From assembly GCA_963693305.1 (NCBI GenBank), contig OY855903.1:27275455-27339454 (forward strand): DNA of 64,000 bases. Direction: 5' to 3'. Origin of the DNA: Meandrina meandrites. Its lineage: Eukaryota; Cnidaria; Anthozoa; Scleractinia; Meandrinidae. The notes under the pieces were generated by a model. That model saw only the letters and a program-made list of their open reading frames with translations, did not search any database and was not told the origin of the DNA. The translations under genes were made by a program, and so were the position numbers. Shown piece by piece: positions 15,960 to 29,245 of this stretch. Position 1 is the stretch's first letter, and each line of letters opens with the position of its first letter.

Positions 15960-16275
15960 TAAACTCATTCGCCATAATTCTGCGGTACAGCTGCGGCGTC
16001 ATAATTGGTGTTTCGTAAACCGGCTCTCCTGGTCCCGTCAAATCATACTCTTCCATTTCTGTTAAGTCGTATGTTTCTTCTTCCTCACTTGTTTCTTCGG
16101 GTTGTATCAGGGTGTTCTTTAAATCTTGCGGGCTCATTTTTTTCATTGCTGTGAGCAGCTCGTCTGAAATGTGTATTGGTGGATCTATAAATATATCCTT
16201 GGTTGCCAGTTCGATTTTGGGTTTTCTGATTTTTTTTTGACTTTGGGAAATAATTCCTTTTCTTCCTCGTCCCAT
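15913..16275 (-). CDS. TIR-adjacent acidic protein, 120 aa
   Basis: First gene from the right terminal repeat: its ATG is 7 bp inside the repeat border, so the repeat itself probably supplies the promoter. A basic N-terminus (GRGRKGIISQSQKKIRKPK) is followed by a central acidic part with a repeated (E)xYDLT motif (ETYDLTEMEEYDLTGPGE) and a C-terminal helix (QDQVEYIIKKALKN). The mix of basic tail and acidic repeats suits a regulatory protein. No homologue is recognised. Confidence 0.68.
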   Translation of the reverse strand: MGRGRKGIISQSQKKIRKPKIELATKDIFIDPPIHISDELLTAMKKMSPQDLKNTLIQPEETSEEEETYDLTEMEEYDLTGPGEPVYETPIMTPQLYRRIMANEFSQDQVEYIIKKALKN

Positions 16276-16282
16276 TGTTGTT

Positions 16283-16552
16283 TACTTCACTGTTGTGTTC
16301 CTCTAAATAGACGTTCCGCAGCTCGTTTGTTTGTTCTTTTCTTCCAAGTAGTAATATCGGAGTCTGACTAAAACTACCGAGCAGCTCCCACATAATTTAC
16401 CTCTTTCCGTGTGTACTACTCAGGGACTTTATCAAGGCACGCGAGCTTTTGTGAACGTGGTTTGATAAAGGCCCTTAGTAGTACACACGGAAAGAGGTAA
16501 AATTATGTGGGTGCGCCCGAGGTGGTTTTAGTCAGACTCCGATATTACTACT
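16283..16552 (-). repeat. Right terminal inverted repeat
   Basis: Reverse complement of 141-410. The outer 206 bases (16347-16552) form the same internal palindrome. It ends TATTACTACT just before the flanking GGATT. Confidence 0.96.
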
Positions 16553-17599
16553 GGATTTGACTTCCAATATGTAGGTTGCTTTTGATAAAGCAACTGTTTT
16601 GTTGTTGTTGTTGTTGTTGTTGTATTTTTTGTCTATTACAACACGAAGAACACCACTTACAAAGCAAGACAATAAAACAACCCAACTCTCAAAACATCGC
16701 GTATACTGCGCATACTACTGATATAGCAACTGTTTGTTAATCAACAAAAGGAAAATTTGTCCAGTACTTTCTCAAACTCATTAGTAATTCATATTGTTAT
16801 TAGCCTACCAGAACACCCCATTCTGGTCAGATGAATGAGTTTAGAAACGCAATGAAAAACGAGTTGAAAACAACACGTGTTTGATTTCAAACCCGTGAGT
16901 AACATGTTTCTAAATCTGCTTATTCTTTTTAAAAACCAACGCAACAACAAAGTTAACAAAATAGCTTTTAACAATAACTCTTGCCAGTTTCGAAGACAAT
17001 AAATTTCAAACACATCTCTTAACACGTTTTATTTCATAACTTAACTCACATTTGACTGCTTTCTTGTTTGCTACTATCTAATCTCTACGTTTTGCATTCA
17101 AACGAAGATCTTTAATCTTTGAAGGAGCCACATGCTTAAAACGTTGGCACTTTCAACGTCCGCATTCCTTGCCATTCAAAACATTGAAGACACCCATTTG
17201 GTTATTGGGGTAGACTCTGGTTTATCCATTTCTATGCAAAGCTCTTATTTTTTATTTGTCTTTGCTGTTCTGAATCTTTCGCCATGGCGAAGCAAAGTGT
17301 TTGCTTCAATCAAAAATAATTACAGACACTTGCGAAAACCTAAACATGTAACAACCTTACAAAAAGGCGTCACAAAACCAACATTTGGATAACCTAGCAA
17401 GTAGGTGACATGATCAAGTTCCAAACGAATATAAACTATAAACTGTGTAACGGCGAAGCTCCGCTAATTACATAGAAAATGTCTAATTGAATTTCTTAGA
17501 GAAGTATTATGTAAAATACTGTATAATAAGAACGCAGAAAACTTACTCAGATAAATTTTAAATTGTTGCTTCTTTTATTATTGTATTGCTGGCTTACAG
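16553..17599. other. Non-coding host DNA right of the Polinton
   Basis: Contains a GTTGC..GCAAC hairpin (about 16576-16590) and a (GTT)n microsatellite at about 16600-16622. The 86-codon frame at 17132-17392 has no recognised domain and no splice context. Probably an intron or upstream region of the receptor gene. Confidence 0.5.
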
Positions 17600-20500
17600 C
17601 TTATGAATCTTGTCGAAGCTCTGGAGAAGACCTCGTCCTTAGCGTTGAATTCTACCTCTACAACCAATCAAAGCATATTATTAAGGAAGAAAAATATAGG
17701 TAAGACCATAGTTTGGAAATGATTTTTTTTATAATTGGTATTATTGTAGTCCATTACACTATCAAGACCAGTTTAAAGTTAAGAAATCTTTAGATGGTAA
17801 GATCACCGTAACTATATATATATACCATGACTGCTAAATTCTAGACCTTAGAGTGACCTTTTCGCACTCCCTTATAACGGATTGTTATTCTAAAAGTCTG
17901 ATTTGTGACAAGAACCGATTTTTCTGATGCTATTCTATTACTTCCTACGTTACACTGACCTTCCAAACTGTAGTTGATTATGGATCTGTTTTGTAGAGAT
18001 GATCGCCACTGTAGAATACCTCGATTCAAGCAGCAATTTAACAATCCCTAGCCCTAACGAACAAGTTGGGCCAACTGGTTCAATAACCTTTCAAGCAAGT
18101 GGATTTTCCGGCAGCAGTGGTAAAGATGCACTAAGAGGTGAGACATCGGCATAGGTACCAAGGAACCAAGTAAAGCTGAAAGAATCAATGTACATCAAAT
18201 GGGAAAAGCCTGACCTGAGTCAACAGGTCAAACCCATTAATTTGCCGCTTTCTTTGTAGGCGCCTTGACGTTTTGGTCAGGTGCAAGCGCACTTGCGATC
18301 ACAACCGTTACACTGACGATGACGGATGAACCGTCGAAACATGTTTGTTAAATTAAAAAAGTCGTTTTGTCATTGAAAATAACAGTTCCAAAAGGCAACG
18401 GCATTTATAAAGGATACACAAAGTGCTTAGTGATTGATATTGTTTAAAGAACGTTGATAGTCTATCAAGTATCGTGATACTGACAACAACATGGTCGTGA
18501 AAACTATTCGATTCTGTTCATGTTCAGACCATCAACATCTGATTAGATTGCCTTCTCTTTTCTCGTGTCATTCTTCTTTGCGTGGCCTAGTCTAGTGACC
18601 TGAATTATTTTATCAGTTTTCCAAGGAACATTTTTTGATGTTATTCACAATTTCATTTGCATTTTACAATTATTTACATTTTCCAGGTCGTCTTGCCGTG
18701 AGCATGGTAGTTTACAGAAACCTTACATCACATTTTGGAAACAACGAACAGTCTTCAAACTACCAGTAAGTGCAGGCTTTCTCTGTCTGTTTCATCAGTT
18801 CTGAACAAGTGACTTTCGTATCTATCAAACAACTATAAATTCTTGAGAAGACTGTAGGATAGAGATTCAGCAAGGAATACTTGATATACTGCAAACATGG
18901 TGGAAGATAATGGAACATAAAAGTGCACATGATACTTTACAGACAAAGCATATTTTGCATGATTAATTGCGGTAAACTGATATTACACATTAAGCTAAAA
19001 AGTAGACACTGATTTCCTTATTTTCGTCTGATATAGAGAGGATTCATCACAAACTGTTCTCAACTCAGAAATAATCTCAGTTATAGCAACTTATGACGGA
19101 CGACCTGTCCATTCACTTGATAAAGAAGCTTTCTTGATATTTCGAAATAAGGTTTGTATAAATAGCTTTCGTTCAAAAAAGAGTGGCTGGAAAATTATTG
19201 TACAATTAAATATTAATTTAATACCCTATTCAACGAATAGAATATTGCTAATACTCGCATCCCATTTCTGGGAGAAGTCACAATTGTAGGTTAATTTTTA
19301 ATCATCGTAACCTGTTTTGACAGAAACAAAATGGAACAGATCCACGATGTCTTTACTGGAAATCTCTCGCTGGGTAAGCATCATTCGTAAATTCTTACCT
19401 CTGGATAATGACTTCCTGGCAATCTGGTTGGTTCCCTCCGCTATGAATATGAGGAGTTACGTCACGGGGATTTCGCAGATTTTGGTCTAAATTGTTCTGA
19501 AATTAGTGGTAAGCACCTTAACCCATGAAAAACATTATCTTCGAACATCTAAAGAAAGACATGACCTAAATTTTCGGATAGAAATCAAATTAAACCTATA
19601 AATATTGATTTTTTACGACACTCGGAAATAACTTAAAAAGTTTAGTTTTACAAGTTGCAATCCATTTTCATCTAAGCCATCCGCAGCCAAATATGCTTAT
19701 TAACAGTTTCAGTGCTCTAATATAGCAATTGCTAATAAAAATGGCCACAAACGTAAATTTTGGCTGTTCAAAAATCTGTTAAATTCCGTGACAAAGCCCC
19801 TTTAAGTTGACCAAATATGAAAAAATGATGACGAATGTCTTGTACTGGGAATTTCTTGTGCAACGCGAAGAAATACTTTTCCTCGTCGCGGACGAAAAAA
19901 ATTATCGAGATTCGAGAAAGTTTCGCGCCAAGAAATTCAGAAAATCCTAGAACACAATCTTGCGACACTTTTAAACACGAAATTAGGACAGAAAGTACTT
20001 AATTCATTTTGAGAAGCTCAAATATGCACAAATTGAAAAAAACATTCAATAAAAAATCTGACTGTTTACCGTGTTTCAGAGTGGCTTGCCAGTCCTGGTG
20101 TCCAAACGTTTTTTAAACCATTCGAGGAAATTTCGAAGTAAGAACTTAATGACTGCCTCGAGTTCTATTTACACCTCAACGAGGAGGCGAGATGGTTTGC
20201 GATTGTACGACAAGACTTCTTCAATGAAATCCATCCGTGCCACCATTGGTTAATTTCAGTGCTCTCTGCCGCACTGCGAACAGTTCTCGATAATTGGTGA
20301 CGCCGCTGTTACAGGAGAGAGCAATTGAAGGTGTCCTTGAGATAGCAAGACAGGTTCTGGTCCAGCACAACCTGTTAGGATTTCCTCAGCAAATCTTTGC
20401 TCATCCGCAATATTATTTTCAAGCCGCAAGTCCGTTTGAAAAAGTTATAATTTTGACATTATGATGACAATTATGATTTATTTTGAAGGAAACTTTGACA

Positions 20501-20727
20501 GTCTTCTTGATTTCGCCACCTGCGAGGCGTGGCTCGCGGTCATGTGACACTTCTTTTCATGTATTATTTTTAGAGCAGAACTAAATGTTTTCTTGCATCC
20601 TCCGTTATTTGAGTGTTTGAAAATTTCCTAAAAAAAAACAATTATTCGAGGACGCGCCGGATATGAGCTGATTATAGCCAACTCGGCCTACGGCTCGTTG
20701 GTTATATATATCAGCTCATATCCTGCC

Positions 20728-20761
<34 letters not shown>

Positions 20762-23700
20762 TTTTAACCTAAGACGCTGTTAGCCGGTAGCGACTTGTGA
20801 CATCAGCCAAATATGCTGAATAAATTAGCCTTTGCCACTGGTTGTACAGTTCCTATTTCTTCTGTCTATGTTTTTACTAGCGTCACCCAATATAGATAGT
20901 AATGAAACATTCTGTAAAAGGATTCTTTTTTGCTAGTAAAATGGAATGGTTATCAAACGGGGTTTCCTTGATTGCAAGTGACAGCAAGCAGACTGTGTGT
21001 TCAACAAATCATTTAACCAGCTTTGCTGTGATAATGCGTTTAACTGACACTGAGGTAAGAAGCTATATTGTGAGTACACGAATCACACGTCTTAAGTTAA
21101 CTGCTACATATATAACAAAGAGTGCGATCTATTTTATGCATGTTATTTTCAAACGCTCCGATAAGCCGGTTATATGAGGGAAGTCGAACGTTCATCTCAT
21201 GGTTCTTAAAAAGGATAAGAAGAAAAAGTGTGGTGACTAATACGAGGGCAAAAGCTCAGTGCTAAAGTACTCAATAAATTCCCCATAAATAAAAGCCCTA
21301 GTATTTTTATGGCGTGCAGGAGTTAGGGCGTTTTTGGAAGTAAAAGTATAAAAGAATTTTTTTTCCAATAAGAAGGAGGCAAAGAATATTGCAGCGGTAA
21401 GATCCAAAATTTTTAGAACCATTCTTCTATGCCGAAGGGCTACGCGTAACAAGAATTTGTACATTAAATAAAACCTTATGTTGTATTGTTTCTGACTTAC
21501 TTTCTTGGGCAAAATGTGGGCTGACCATAATTTGACGTGAACAAACTTCTGTTGGGTCTGTGTGCAATTGAGGCCCTCTCTTCTGTAGCAGTGTAAACTA
21601 TTTTAAACAGCTTTTAGAATCATAATGAAGATTTTTTAATAAGGTTTAATTCCTTAGGTTTCACCAGAAGATCAGTTTGCACTGCAGATTATAACTTACA
21701 TTGGCTGTGGAATATCACTTGTGGCTCTTTCCTTTGCCATAATAATATTTCTATGTCTGAGGTTTGTACAGAGTCAGTTCTTATCAGTTTTTTCCATGTC
21801 TTAGTATAAGATACACCTGCAAAAAGCATGTTGCAAGCTGTTGTCTCAAAGATCAAAACACAGGGAGTATGTTTTAAAGAGCTTATATCCAAGTGTCCGT
21901 TTTCCCTTAGGTCTTTGACCGACATCAAGTATCAAATTCATCTTCATTTATGTATCTCTCTGGCGCTAGCTCAAGTTGTGTTTCTTACTGGCATCACAGC
22001 AACAGAAAAAAGAGTGAGTATGTACTTTCATAATCACACCTAAGTAAAGTCATTTTGAAAACACTGGACTGTTCACTTTGACAGTTCCATTTATGTTTGA
22101 ACTTCAATTCTCAATCTGAAATTCTTATAATGTAATTTATATGAAGTCTCATTTCGCTTCAGAGTACACAGTATTTTTGGAAGTAACATGTTAGTTTGTG
22201 GTTTTGTACACCGTTTACTAAGTGAATGAATTAATGATTAATGGTTCAACTCTCATCTCCGACCATAAGAAACTGAGATTACGTCCTTGTTTATATAAAT
22301 AAAATGACTTTGTAAACTGAAGTATCCGACTAATATTACACTCCCCGTTTGTGTCTTGCAGTGGTTATGCAAACTAGTAGCCATTCTGCTTCATTACTTG
22401 TATACTGCCAGCTTCACCTGGATGAGTGCAGAAGGATTGCATCTGTATTTTAAGATCGTTACCGTGTTTAACCTGGAAAGAATAAAAATGATATACTACC
22501 TCATTTTTTGCTGGGGTAAGTACGTCTCAAGTTAACGACGAATAACATGTTATTTACTGTTCATTTGTGCATTTTGAGATAGAAAGAGGATTGAATTTCA
22601 TTTGCTGTTAAGACATTAGTGATGTAAACAGAGGGCGTCTTATTCAAAACAAAACGTTTTTTTATTGCAACACAAAAAAGCAGTTACAAAACGATACGTC
22701 TACTACTGGCTGGTAACTATACAGAAATTATACTACTTACAATACTGTACTACTTTCTTTTATAACATAGCTAGCAGAGCCGCGCAATCAAATTCAGTAT
22801 ACGTAAGCGTGCTCAAAATCCCGATAGTGCACGCTGATGACGTAATCTACGAGTGCTGTGTTTTGCGAAAGCGAACGATGACATCTTATCTTCCCGTCGG
22901 AATGTGGAAAGTGAATCCTTTCAATATTTTTTCAAGGATACGAGCTACAAGGTAAGCTGTTTCTTATTACGAGACGGAGAGCGAAAGAGAAAATAAATTC
23001 GATTTTGCCATCAAAGTTGTTTGTGTGCTTTTCTTCATTCAAACAACAACAACTAAAGCGCAAGTCTCGAAGGACGAAAATCATCTTTTTCACGGCCCTA
23101 ACGTGGAAGAATGGGTCAACCATGAATGACAACAGTTCGATGACAGTAAAACCTAGCTACCGAACGAAAGTTTTCGCGTTTTAAGCGTTACACCAAAGCG
23201 TCAACGGCTTTGTTGTGATTTTTGCCGCTCGGGAAAATTTAATTCATCGGGCGATTCATTTAAAAAGAAAAACGTTTATTTTCATCACGACCCTAATTCT
23301 GCAACCACGAATGAAATCGTTCCAGAAAAATACTAAAAACTAAGCATGGAACTGAATTCTTTGACTCTTTTAACCCTCGGAATCTGCTCGGCTGTTCGAG
23401 GCTGTTTTGTTTTAATTTTCTTCCGCTCTGGACTCTGGAGTAAAAATTTAATTCAGCGAAAACTAACCTCGGAATCAAAAGCAGCATTTGCTGTTTTCGT
23501 TTGTTTTTTTCCTTCGCTCTGCCACCGAATAAACTTAGTCAATTTATTAGACATTTGACACAAACTGCACCACTCGTGTAAACTTGTACATGTGTAATTT
23601 ATCGCTCGACCGCTATGTTTATTTTCTCACACTGCACAGAATAAATACAGTTAGTTTTTTTTTTCCGCGGCCGGTTTTGATGCACAATTCCACCGGCTAT

Positions 23701-26700
23701 GTTATAAAACAATTGGTTCATGCTTTAGCGTGCACTATCGAGTTATGGAGCACTTGGGAAGTTTGGAGAGCACTCAAGAAGCTAGAGTTGCCCTCGGCTA
23801 TCGCCTCGGGCAACTCTTACGCTTCTTTCGTGCTCTCCAAACTTCCCGCGTGCTCCATAACTCGATAGTGCACGCTAAAGCATGAACCAATTGTTAAATA
23901 CAAAGCGGTTATCTGTAATAAAGAACTGTCCCGGTGGACAGGAGACTGTTAATATAATAAAAGCAATTATAAATAATGGCATGAAAAAAGCCTCATTTGA
24001 CGATTGTAAGAAACAGTTATTTATCATACATCTTAAAAATATTGTTTCATTTTTAAATACTTTAAAAACTTGTCGTGTTGCATCCCAAAGTTTTACAAAA
24101 ATGTGAAACAAACGCAAGGTTGTAAATAGACATAAATAACATAACAGTGTTTTTGTAGTTTCTTTTCTTTATTACAAGGATTACAAAAATGACACAATAA
24201 TTTCCCGTTTTAATTTTTAGGTTCACCTATCGTTGTTGTTGGAATATCCGCCATTACCAGGATGGAAGGATATGGCGGACGAGACACGTATGCAATACTT
24301 CGACCTAAATAAAAACTTGATTATACCACGCAACGAAAAAAAAAATCAGCTAATTTAGCGTTCATTCAAGTTGATGAATAAATACCTACAGGCCGAAAAG
24401 CAATTCTTTAGAAAAATCAGGTCTCGTTTTCTCTCCACCATTGCCCCACGAATCGTGTTTAAAAAGGAATCCACCAGGAAGTCGAGTAATATTTATTTAA
24501 GTTGGACAAAAATCGAGTACCAGGATAATTTAAATCCTATTGCGTTATTTTCTACCCTAAATAAAAGGTAAAGATGTAAGTAATTATCCGTGATAACACC
24601 AACAACAATTTCTTATCAGAGTCTGAGAAAATGAGTTTCAAAGTTCACAAGCTATAGGCAAATTCTCACGTGCCGCCATTTTGTAAAATCGTCTTTAAGA
24701 GATTCAGTGGAATTCAGTGGAACTTCGAAATTTGTTTTCGGCGTTTGGTGTTGTTACAAAAGATTTCTTTTGATACGATATTTGAAGCAGTAACACAAAA
24801 GTTTGCAATAAGGTGTAAATAATTTTGGTACAACAATTTCTTATCAGAGCCTGAGAAAATGAAATTCAAAGTTCACAAGCTATAGGCAAAAGCTCACGTC
24901 TTTTAAGCGATTCAGTGGAATTCAGCGGAACTTCGAAATTGGTTTTCGATGTTTGGTGTTGTTAGAAAAGATTTGTTTTGATACGATATTTGAAGCAGTA
25001 ACACAAAAGCTTGCAATAAGGTGTAAATAATTTTGGTGCATAATTTTGTCCAATAACTACTCGAAGTCCTGGCGGATTCCGTCTTAAGTAAACTTAGTCT
25101 GACAGACAATAATGAGCTAAGACAGAGTCGATCTTCATACTATTTGTGTCTCATTGGCTTTGTTTTGGTTTTTTGCCGATTGTTTTCCTTTTTTTGTGTT
25201 TTCGTTTGTTATTGTTCCTGAAACGCCATACTGGGAGATTTAATAAACAACGTATGTGTTTATATGAAGAACAACAACTACCAAGATAAAGCGATTTAAG
25301 ATCAAACATTTCCCATATCTTACGATTATGTTATAAATGTTAACTTTAGATAAATTTATCACATCTTAATTTCATAGGTGCTGGCTGTCTTTTGATAACG
25401 GATTCATTTGGGCTTTTGTTGGACCAGTTTTAGCCATAATTTTGGTAAGTAATCTGTTTGTAGTGTTCTTTAAATTAACTTGATTTAAAGCGATGCAATA
25501 CTTACCTTTTTCTCTTTAGTTTAACACTGCTATGCTTGGAATTACAATAAAAGTTTTGGTCTCCTTGAGGAATGTCGCGGAAAGTAACGCACAACAACAC
25601 TCAGTAAGGTAAAACATAAGTTGTAGTGTTACCAAGGAACCAGATAAATGCTGTCCAGAAAAAAACAAAAGAGAAAAAAAAAGAGAAATGTGAATTGAAT
25701 GATTGGTTGGCTTTGTATAGTAACATGGTGCTAACAATTCAAATGAATCTTGAAAGCTACAAAGAATACCATACCATTGTCTACTTATATCATCTTCCTC
25801 TTATGCAAAACTGTTATTCTATTTAGCTAGTAGGTGCTCAGTTGTATTCTTTGGGCACCTATTTAGCATATATTATAGGTCGGCGTAAAAAAATTCTGAT
25901 TAATTTTACGAGCATAACGGATATATTTTTATTTTGTACTATTAACTCTCACCCTCTTGAAATAAAGCTTTGATTTTTTCTTTTAATTTTTTTATGGTTT
26001 AACAATAATTTTCTTGCACACGATTTTCGGGTCAACCAACAAGGCTGATAGAAATGGAACATGGCCGCAATCTTTAATGCCGTATGGTTTTCATATTTGG
26101 AGCAGAAAATATCATTGTTGGTTCTGTGAAGCTCGACTAAATTTTTCCAGTAAAGCTGCAAAGTAAAGACCTTTTACATTCTATATGTCAGTTTTGTTTG
26201 TCTGTTTGTTTGATTTTTTTCTCGCCCCAGATCTGGTGTCAAAGCTGCTTTGGTTCTGATGCCCTTACTTGGCATAACTTGGGTTTTTGGCCTTTTTAGT
26301 GTCAACTCTAGGACAGTTGCATTTCAATATGTATTCGCTGTAATCAACTCACTGCAGGTAAGTTTTTCTGTGATGAATCAAACTGGCATTGTGAATAACA
26401 AGACCTATGATGGTAATAAGATTGTTTTGCGTTCGAGCTGATGAAAACCAGTTATGATTGCAGAATTGAAAAGTTTATTAAAGCCCTCCACTGCATGATA
26501 AATTGAATATATTGAGTTCTTATCAGAATCGTCATCGAAACAGGTACATGTGATACAGGTTTTACTCGCCCTTGGAGAAACTATCGCTGTTTAACGCTCT
26601 ATTGATTTTATAATATTTGTATTATCAAATGGCTTAATTATTTAGTTTTATTCTTTATCCAGAATAGAAGAAACGTGCAACGTCGAGAGTATTTCACGTA

Positions 26701-29245
26701 CACCCCATGCATATTATTACGTTAATCTTATATTCGTCTTTACTGCAGGGCCTCTTCATCTTTGCATTACACTGTATTGGGAATACTGAGGTAAGCTTTG
26801 GACAGCTTAGTCAGCATTTCAAAATGATTTAAGGTTAGACTTCAACCCTAATGAGCAATAAACTGTCTCCATGGGTAATGATATACATTTAGTTTACATT
26901 TTAAATAGATAAAAACTTATTATAAAAGCTGTCACCAGGGTCACTTCCGGGCTATCGACATAACAATGTGTGCATGCATCCAAAATAACTTATTTATTCC
27001 GTAACAGTGATAAATATTGATTTTATAAATCCATCATTCTATTGTGTTGTTTATTAGTTTTTCTTCAACTAAAATCAACAATTTAAGGAAACGCCTAAAT
27101 GAAGCTGGCTTTATCCTCACACTTCTTGCGTCAATGATATAAAGGAGATCTGTACTTAAATGATGGCTAATGCCTCTTTCATGGGCAAAACAAAGAATTC
27201 GGTTGTCATTTTGATATTTTATAAGTGCTAAGGCAGATGCTTTTTATGTTTGGTAGTGAGACTTTTTTCCTTGTTACCAGGTTCGCGCGGCTTTGAGTAG
27301 GCTGATGAAAAGACATTCCATTAAAATTGTCTCCTCTCAAGATGTAAGTTTATAAGACAGATATTGACTTTTGTAGGATGTGATATCTAAGCTAGCCTAA
27401 GCGTTAAGGGGGTAGGTACAAACGTAGTGATACTGTGTGGCCGGGTGATGTCCGGTGCAAAAGGTACATTTTCTTAGAAAATGCTTAATATATTTAGCTC
27501 GATAGCACTTAAGCGGAAAATATTTGGTTCTCAAGTGCCGGATCAGAAGTTTACCACTATTTAATATTCCCTGAAAGATACAAGCTCTTCGGAAACCAGA
27601 AAAACAGTCAACTTTATATACCAGAAAAATGTTTATGCCATATACGTGACTTAAAGAGAGGTACTTTTTGAGGAGGTATATACCGAGTAGAAATTGTTCT
27701 TTAAATTCCTAGACATTCCAACAACCTTCAATGCCTCAATGTCTTTGCTCACTTTAACCCCCAGTAGCAGTAGCATTTTAATCTAATTAGTTCTATCATT
27801 GATATTCTTTGAACAAGTCCTCCGTTCTCACTTTGCTAATGAATCCAGCTCTGTAGTATTAACCTCGACATGTTCCTGGATATGGACAGGGGAATAGGGG
27901 ATATTCTTTTATTCACAGTATTTTATATTTTTCGTGGCAGGTATCTTTAGATAAAATAAAGAGAAGGTCTAAAGGTAAGGATTATATCAGGAATTATTAA
28001 ATTCTCAACCTCGGATATTACATTTCTAGCTTTGTGATTGGTTTACTGAATCCCGGTTATCAGCCAATGTACCTATGTTTGACCTTATATGGGAAACTAG
28101 TGCGGCAAGTGCCGCTCACCTTAACCTTTTCCTGCGGGAAGCGATAGTTCCATCAGAAAAACGGCTGAAAAGTCGCAAATATGGCGAGCTTTATATACAA
28201 GAAATAATCGGCAATGCCTTCCATAAACCACACAAATACCACAAAAATGCCATAGTTGACTCAACTAAGCAAAACAAAAGGATTGATGCCAAAATTTTAA
28301 TAAAAACGTACTTGTAATTGTGCAACAAGAGCGACTGAAAGAGCAAGAAACGCCGCAAATAATTCACAGGAAGACCAGAAAACTGACACAATTTCATTCA
28401 TTGTTCGACGTAAAATTAGGCTCAGCACTTCAGTTTAGTTTGTTGACTTTCAATTTTGATCTTCTCCTTTTATCCTTCAATAAACTTCATCGACTCTGAG
28501 TGCAATTTCGTTTCAGTGCAATGTAGTAGTCTTGATGACAGCCGTGGAGCCGTAAACAAGTACGATATGTAAACCTTGCCTCGTTGGACTTGCACAAGGC
28601 GTATAATTTCCAGAAAAGCCATTGCTTCGGATCTTCCCGTAAACCTTAATTGTTGTCAAAACTTTAAAGGATAAAGAGACGATTTGAGAGGAGATTATCC
28701 AAGAAAATCTTCGGAAGAAAACTCTCTCGCTCGCTTTCCTCGCGTGTTTCATTCAACTCAAGAAATGAACACCGCGCCACAAATTTTCCCGCCTCCTCAT
28801 GCTATCACTTCGTTTACATCAACATGAAATGTCCTGTCGATTTATACTTAAAAAAGAATTTAATAAAACAATTATTTCATTCACCCTTGTTGGATATGAG
28901 TGGTTATAGCCAACTCATATCCAACGCGGGCTCATGGAATAATTGTTAAATAACTTGGAGTTCACTGATACAAGATTCGCATTAAAAATTTTACGTTTCT
29001 GGTCATTTCTTTCAGCATTGAAAGCATCAAATGCTGCGGACGATCAAAAAGATAACACAGTTAAGGTAATTCAGTAGAATGCCGATAAGGAGATGTCATG
29101 TTGTCTTTTTAAATTTGTTTATTACGTCATTTATCATCATCATCATCACCATTATCATTTTAAGTATTCTTATCAATCTACTGTTTATTATCTTTTCGTC
29201 CAGGTTGTGGACCCAGCAGATTTAAACTTCAAACCCATCGACTGA
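17600..29245 (+). CDS. Adhesion G-protein-coupled receptor (3' exons, GAIN-GPS-7TM)
   Basis: Eighteen exons join in phase to 514 codons and a TGA: 17600-17699, 17997-18137, 18687-18765, 19037-19151, 19324-19373, 20937-21054, 21658-21761, 21911-22013, 22362-22515, 24221-24287, 25378-25444, 25520-25608, 26231-26357, 26749-26790, 27281-27343, 27941-27974, 29016-29065, 29204-29245. The first five form a GAIN domain. The GPS spans exons 5-6 (CLYWKSLAG, then MEWLSNGVSL and the autoproteolysis site NHLTSF). TM1-TM7 follow, with family marks: the TM3 Cys and LLHYLYTASFTWMSAEGLHLY, CWLSFDNGFIWAFVGP before TM5, LMPLLGITWVFGLFSV in TM6, and LFIFALHCIGN in TM7. A short cytoplasmic tail follows. No start codon or signal peptide is seen, so 5' exons lie outside or left of the Polinton. 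Confidence 0.9.
20638..20754. repeat. Palindromic MITE-like repeat
   Basis: Inverted arms of roughly 50 bases (TTCGAGGACG and GGATATGAGCTGAT blocks) around a TATAGCCAACTCGG centre. Its core is shared with 28867-28947. Lies in the intron that splits the GPS. Confidence 0.75.
23708..23895. repeat. 188-bp near-perfect palindrome
   Basis: The arms begin AACAATTGGTTCATGCTTTA and continue for about 85 bases through the TGCACTATCGAGTTATGGAG block; the GCCCTCGGCTATCGCCTCGG centre is a second small hairpin. Located in the TM3-TM4 intron of the receptor. Confidence 0.85.
24603..25040. repeat. Tandem duplication, ~228-bp unit
   Basis: Copy 1 is 24603-24830 and copy 2 is 24831-25040; the second lacks about 20 bases near CCGCCATTTTG. 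Both carry CAACAATTTCTTATCAGAG and GATTCAGTGGAATTCAG blocks. Intronic. Confidence 0.85.
28867..28947. repeat. Palindromic MITE-like repeat related to 20638-20754
   Basis: 81 bp. AACAATTATT and GTTGGATATGAGT arms are inverted around GGTTATAGCCA. Lies in the penultimate intron of the receptor gene. Confidence 0.75.

Larger units (their letters stand above)
141..16552. mobile_element. Complete Polinton/Maverick (adintovirus-like) element
   Basis: A 16,412-bp element bounded by 270-bp terminal inverted repeats that differ at only a few positions. The 5-base sequence GGATT lies immediately outside both ends (136-140 and 16553-16557) and fits a target-site duplication, although Polintons usually make 6 bp. 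It encodes the diagnostic set: protein-primed PolB, RVE integrase, FtsK/HerA-type ATPase, adenain-type cysteine protease, double-jelly-roll major capsid and single-jelly-roll minor capsid proteins. A PLA2 domain, a collagen fibre and about seven unknown genes are added. Almost all frames are intact, so the insertion appears recent. Known biology: such elements replicate by protein priming, integrate with their own integrase and probably form virions. Activity of this copy is inference. Confidence 0.97.

Noticed and set aside
17132..17392. 86-codon plus frame beside the Polinton
   Set aside because: No domain, no splice context, no promoter; probably chance.
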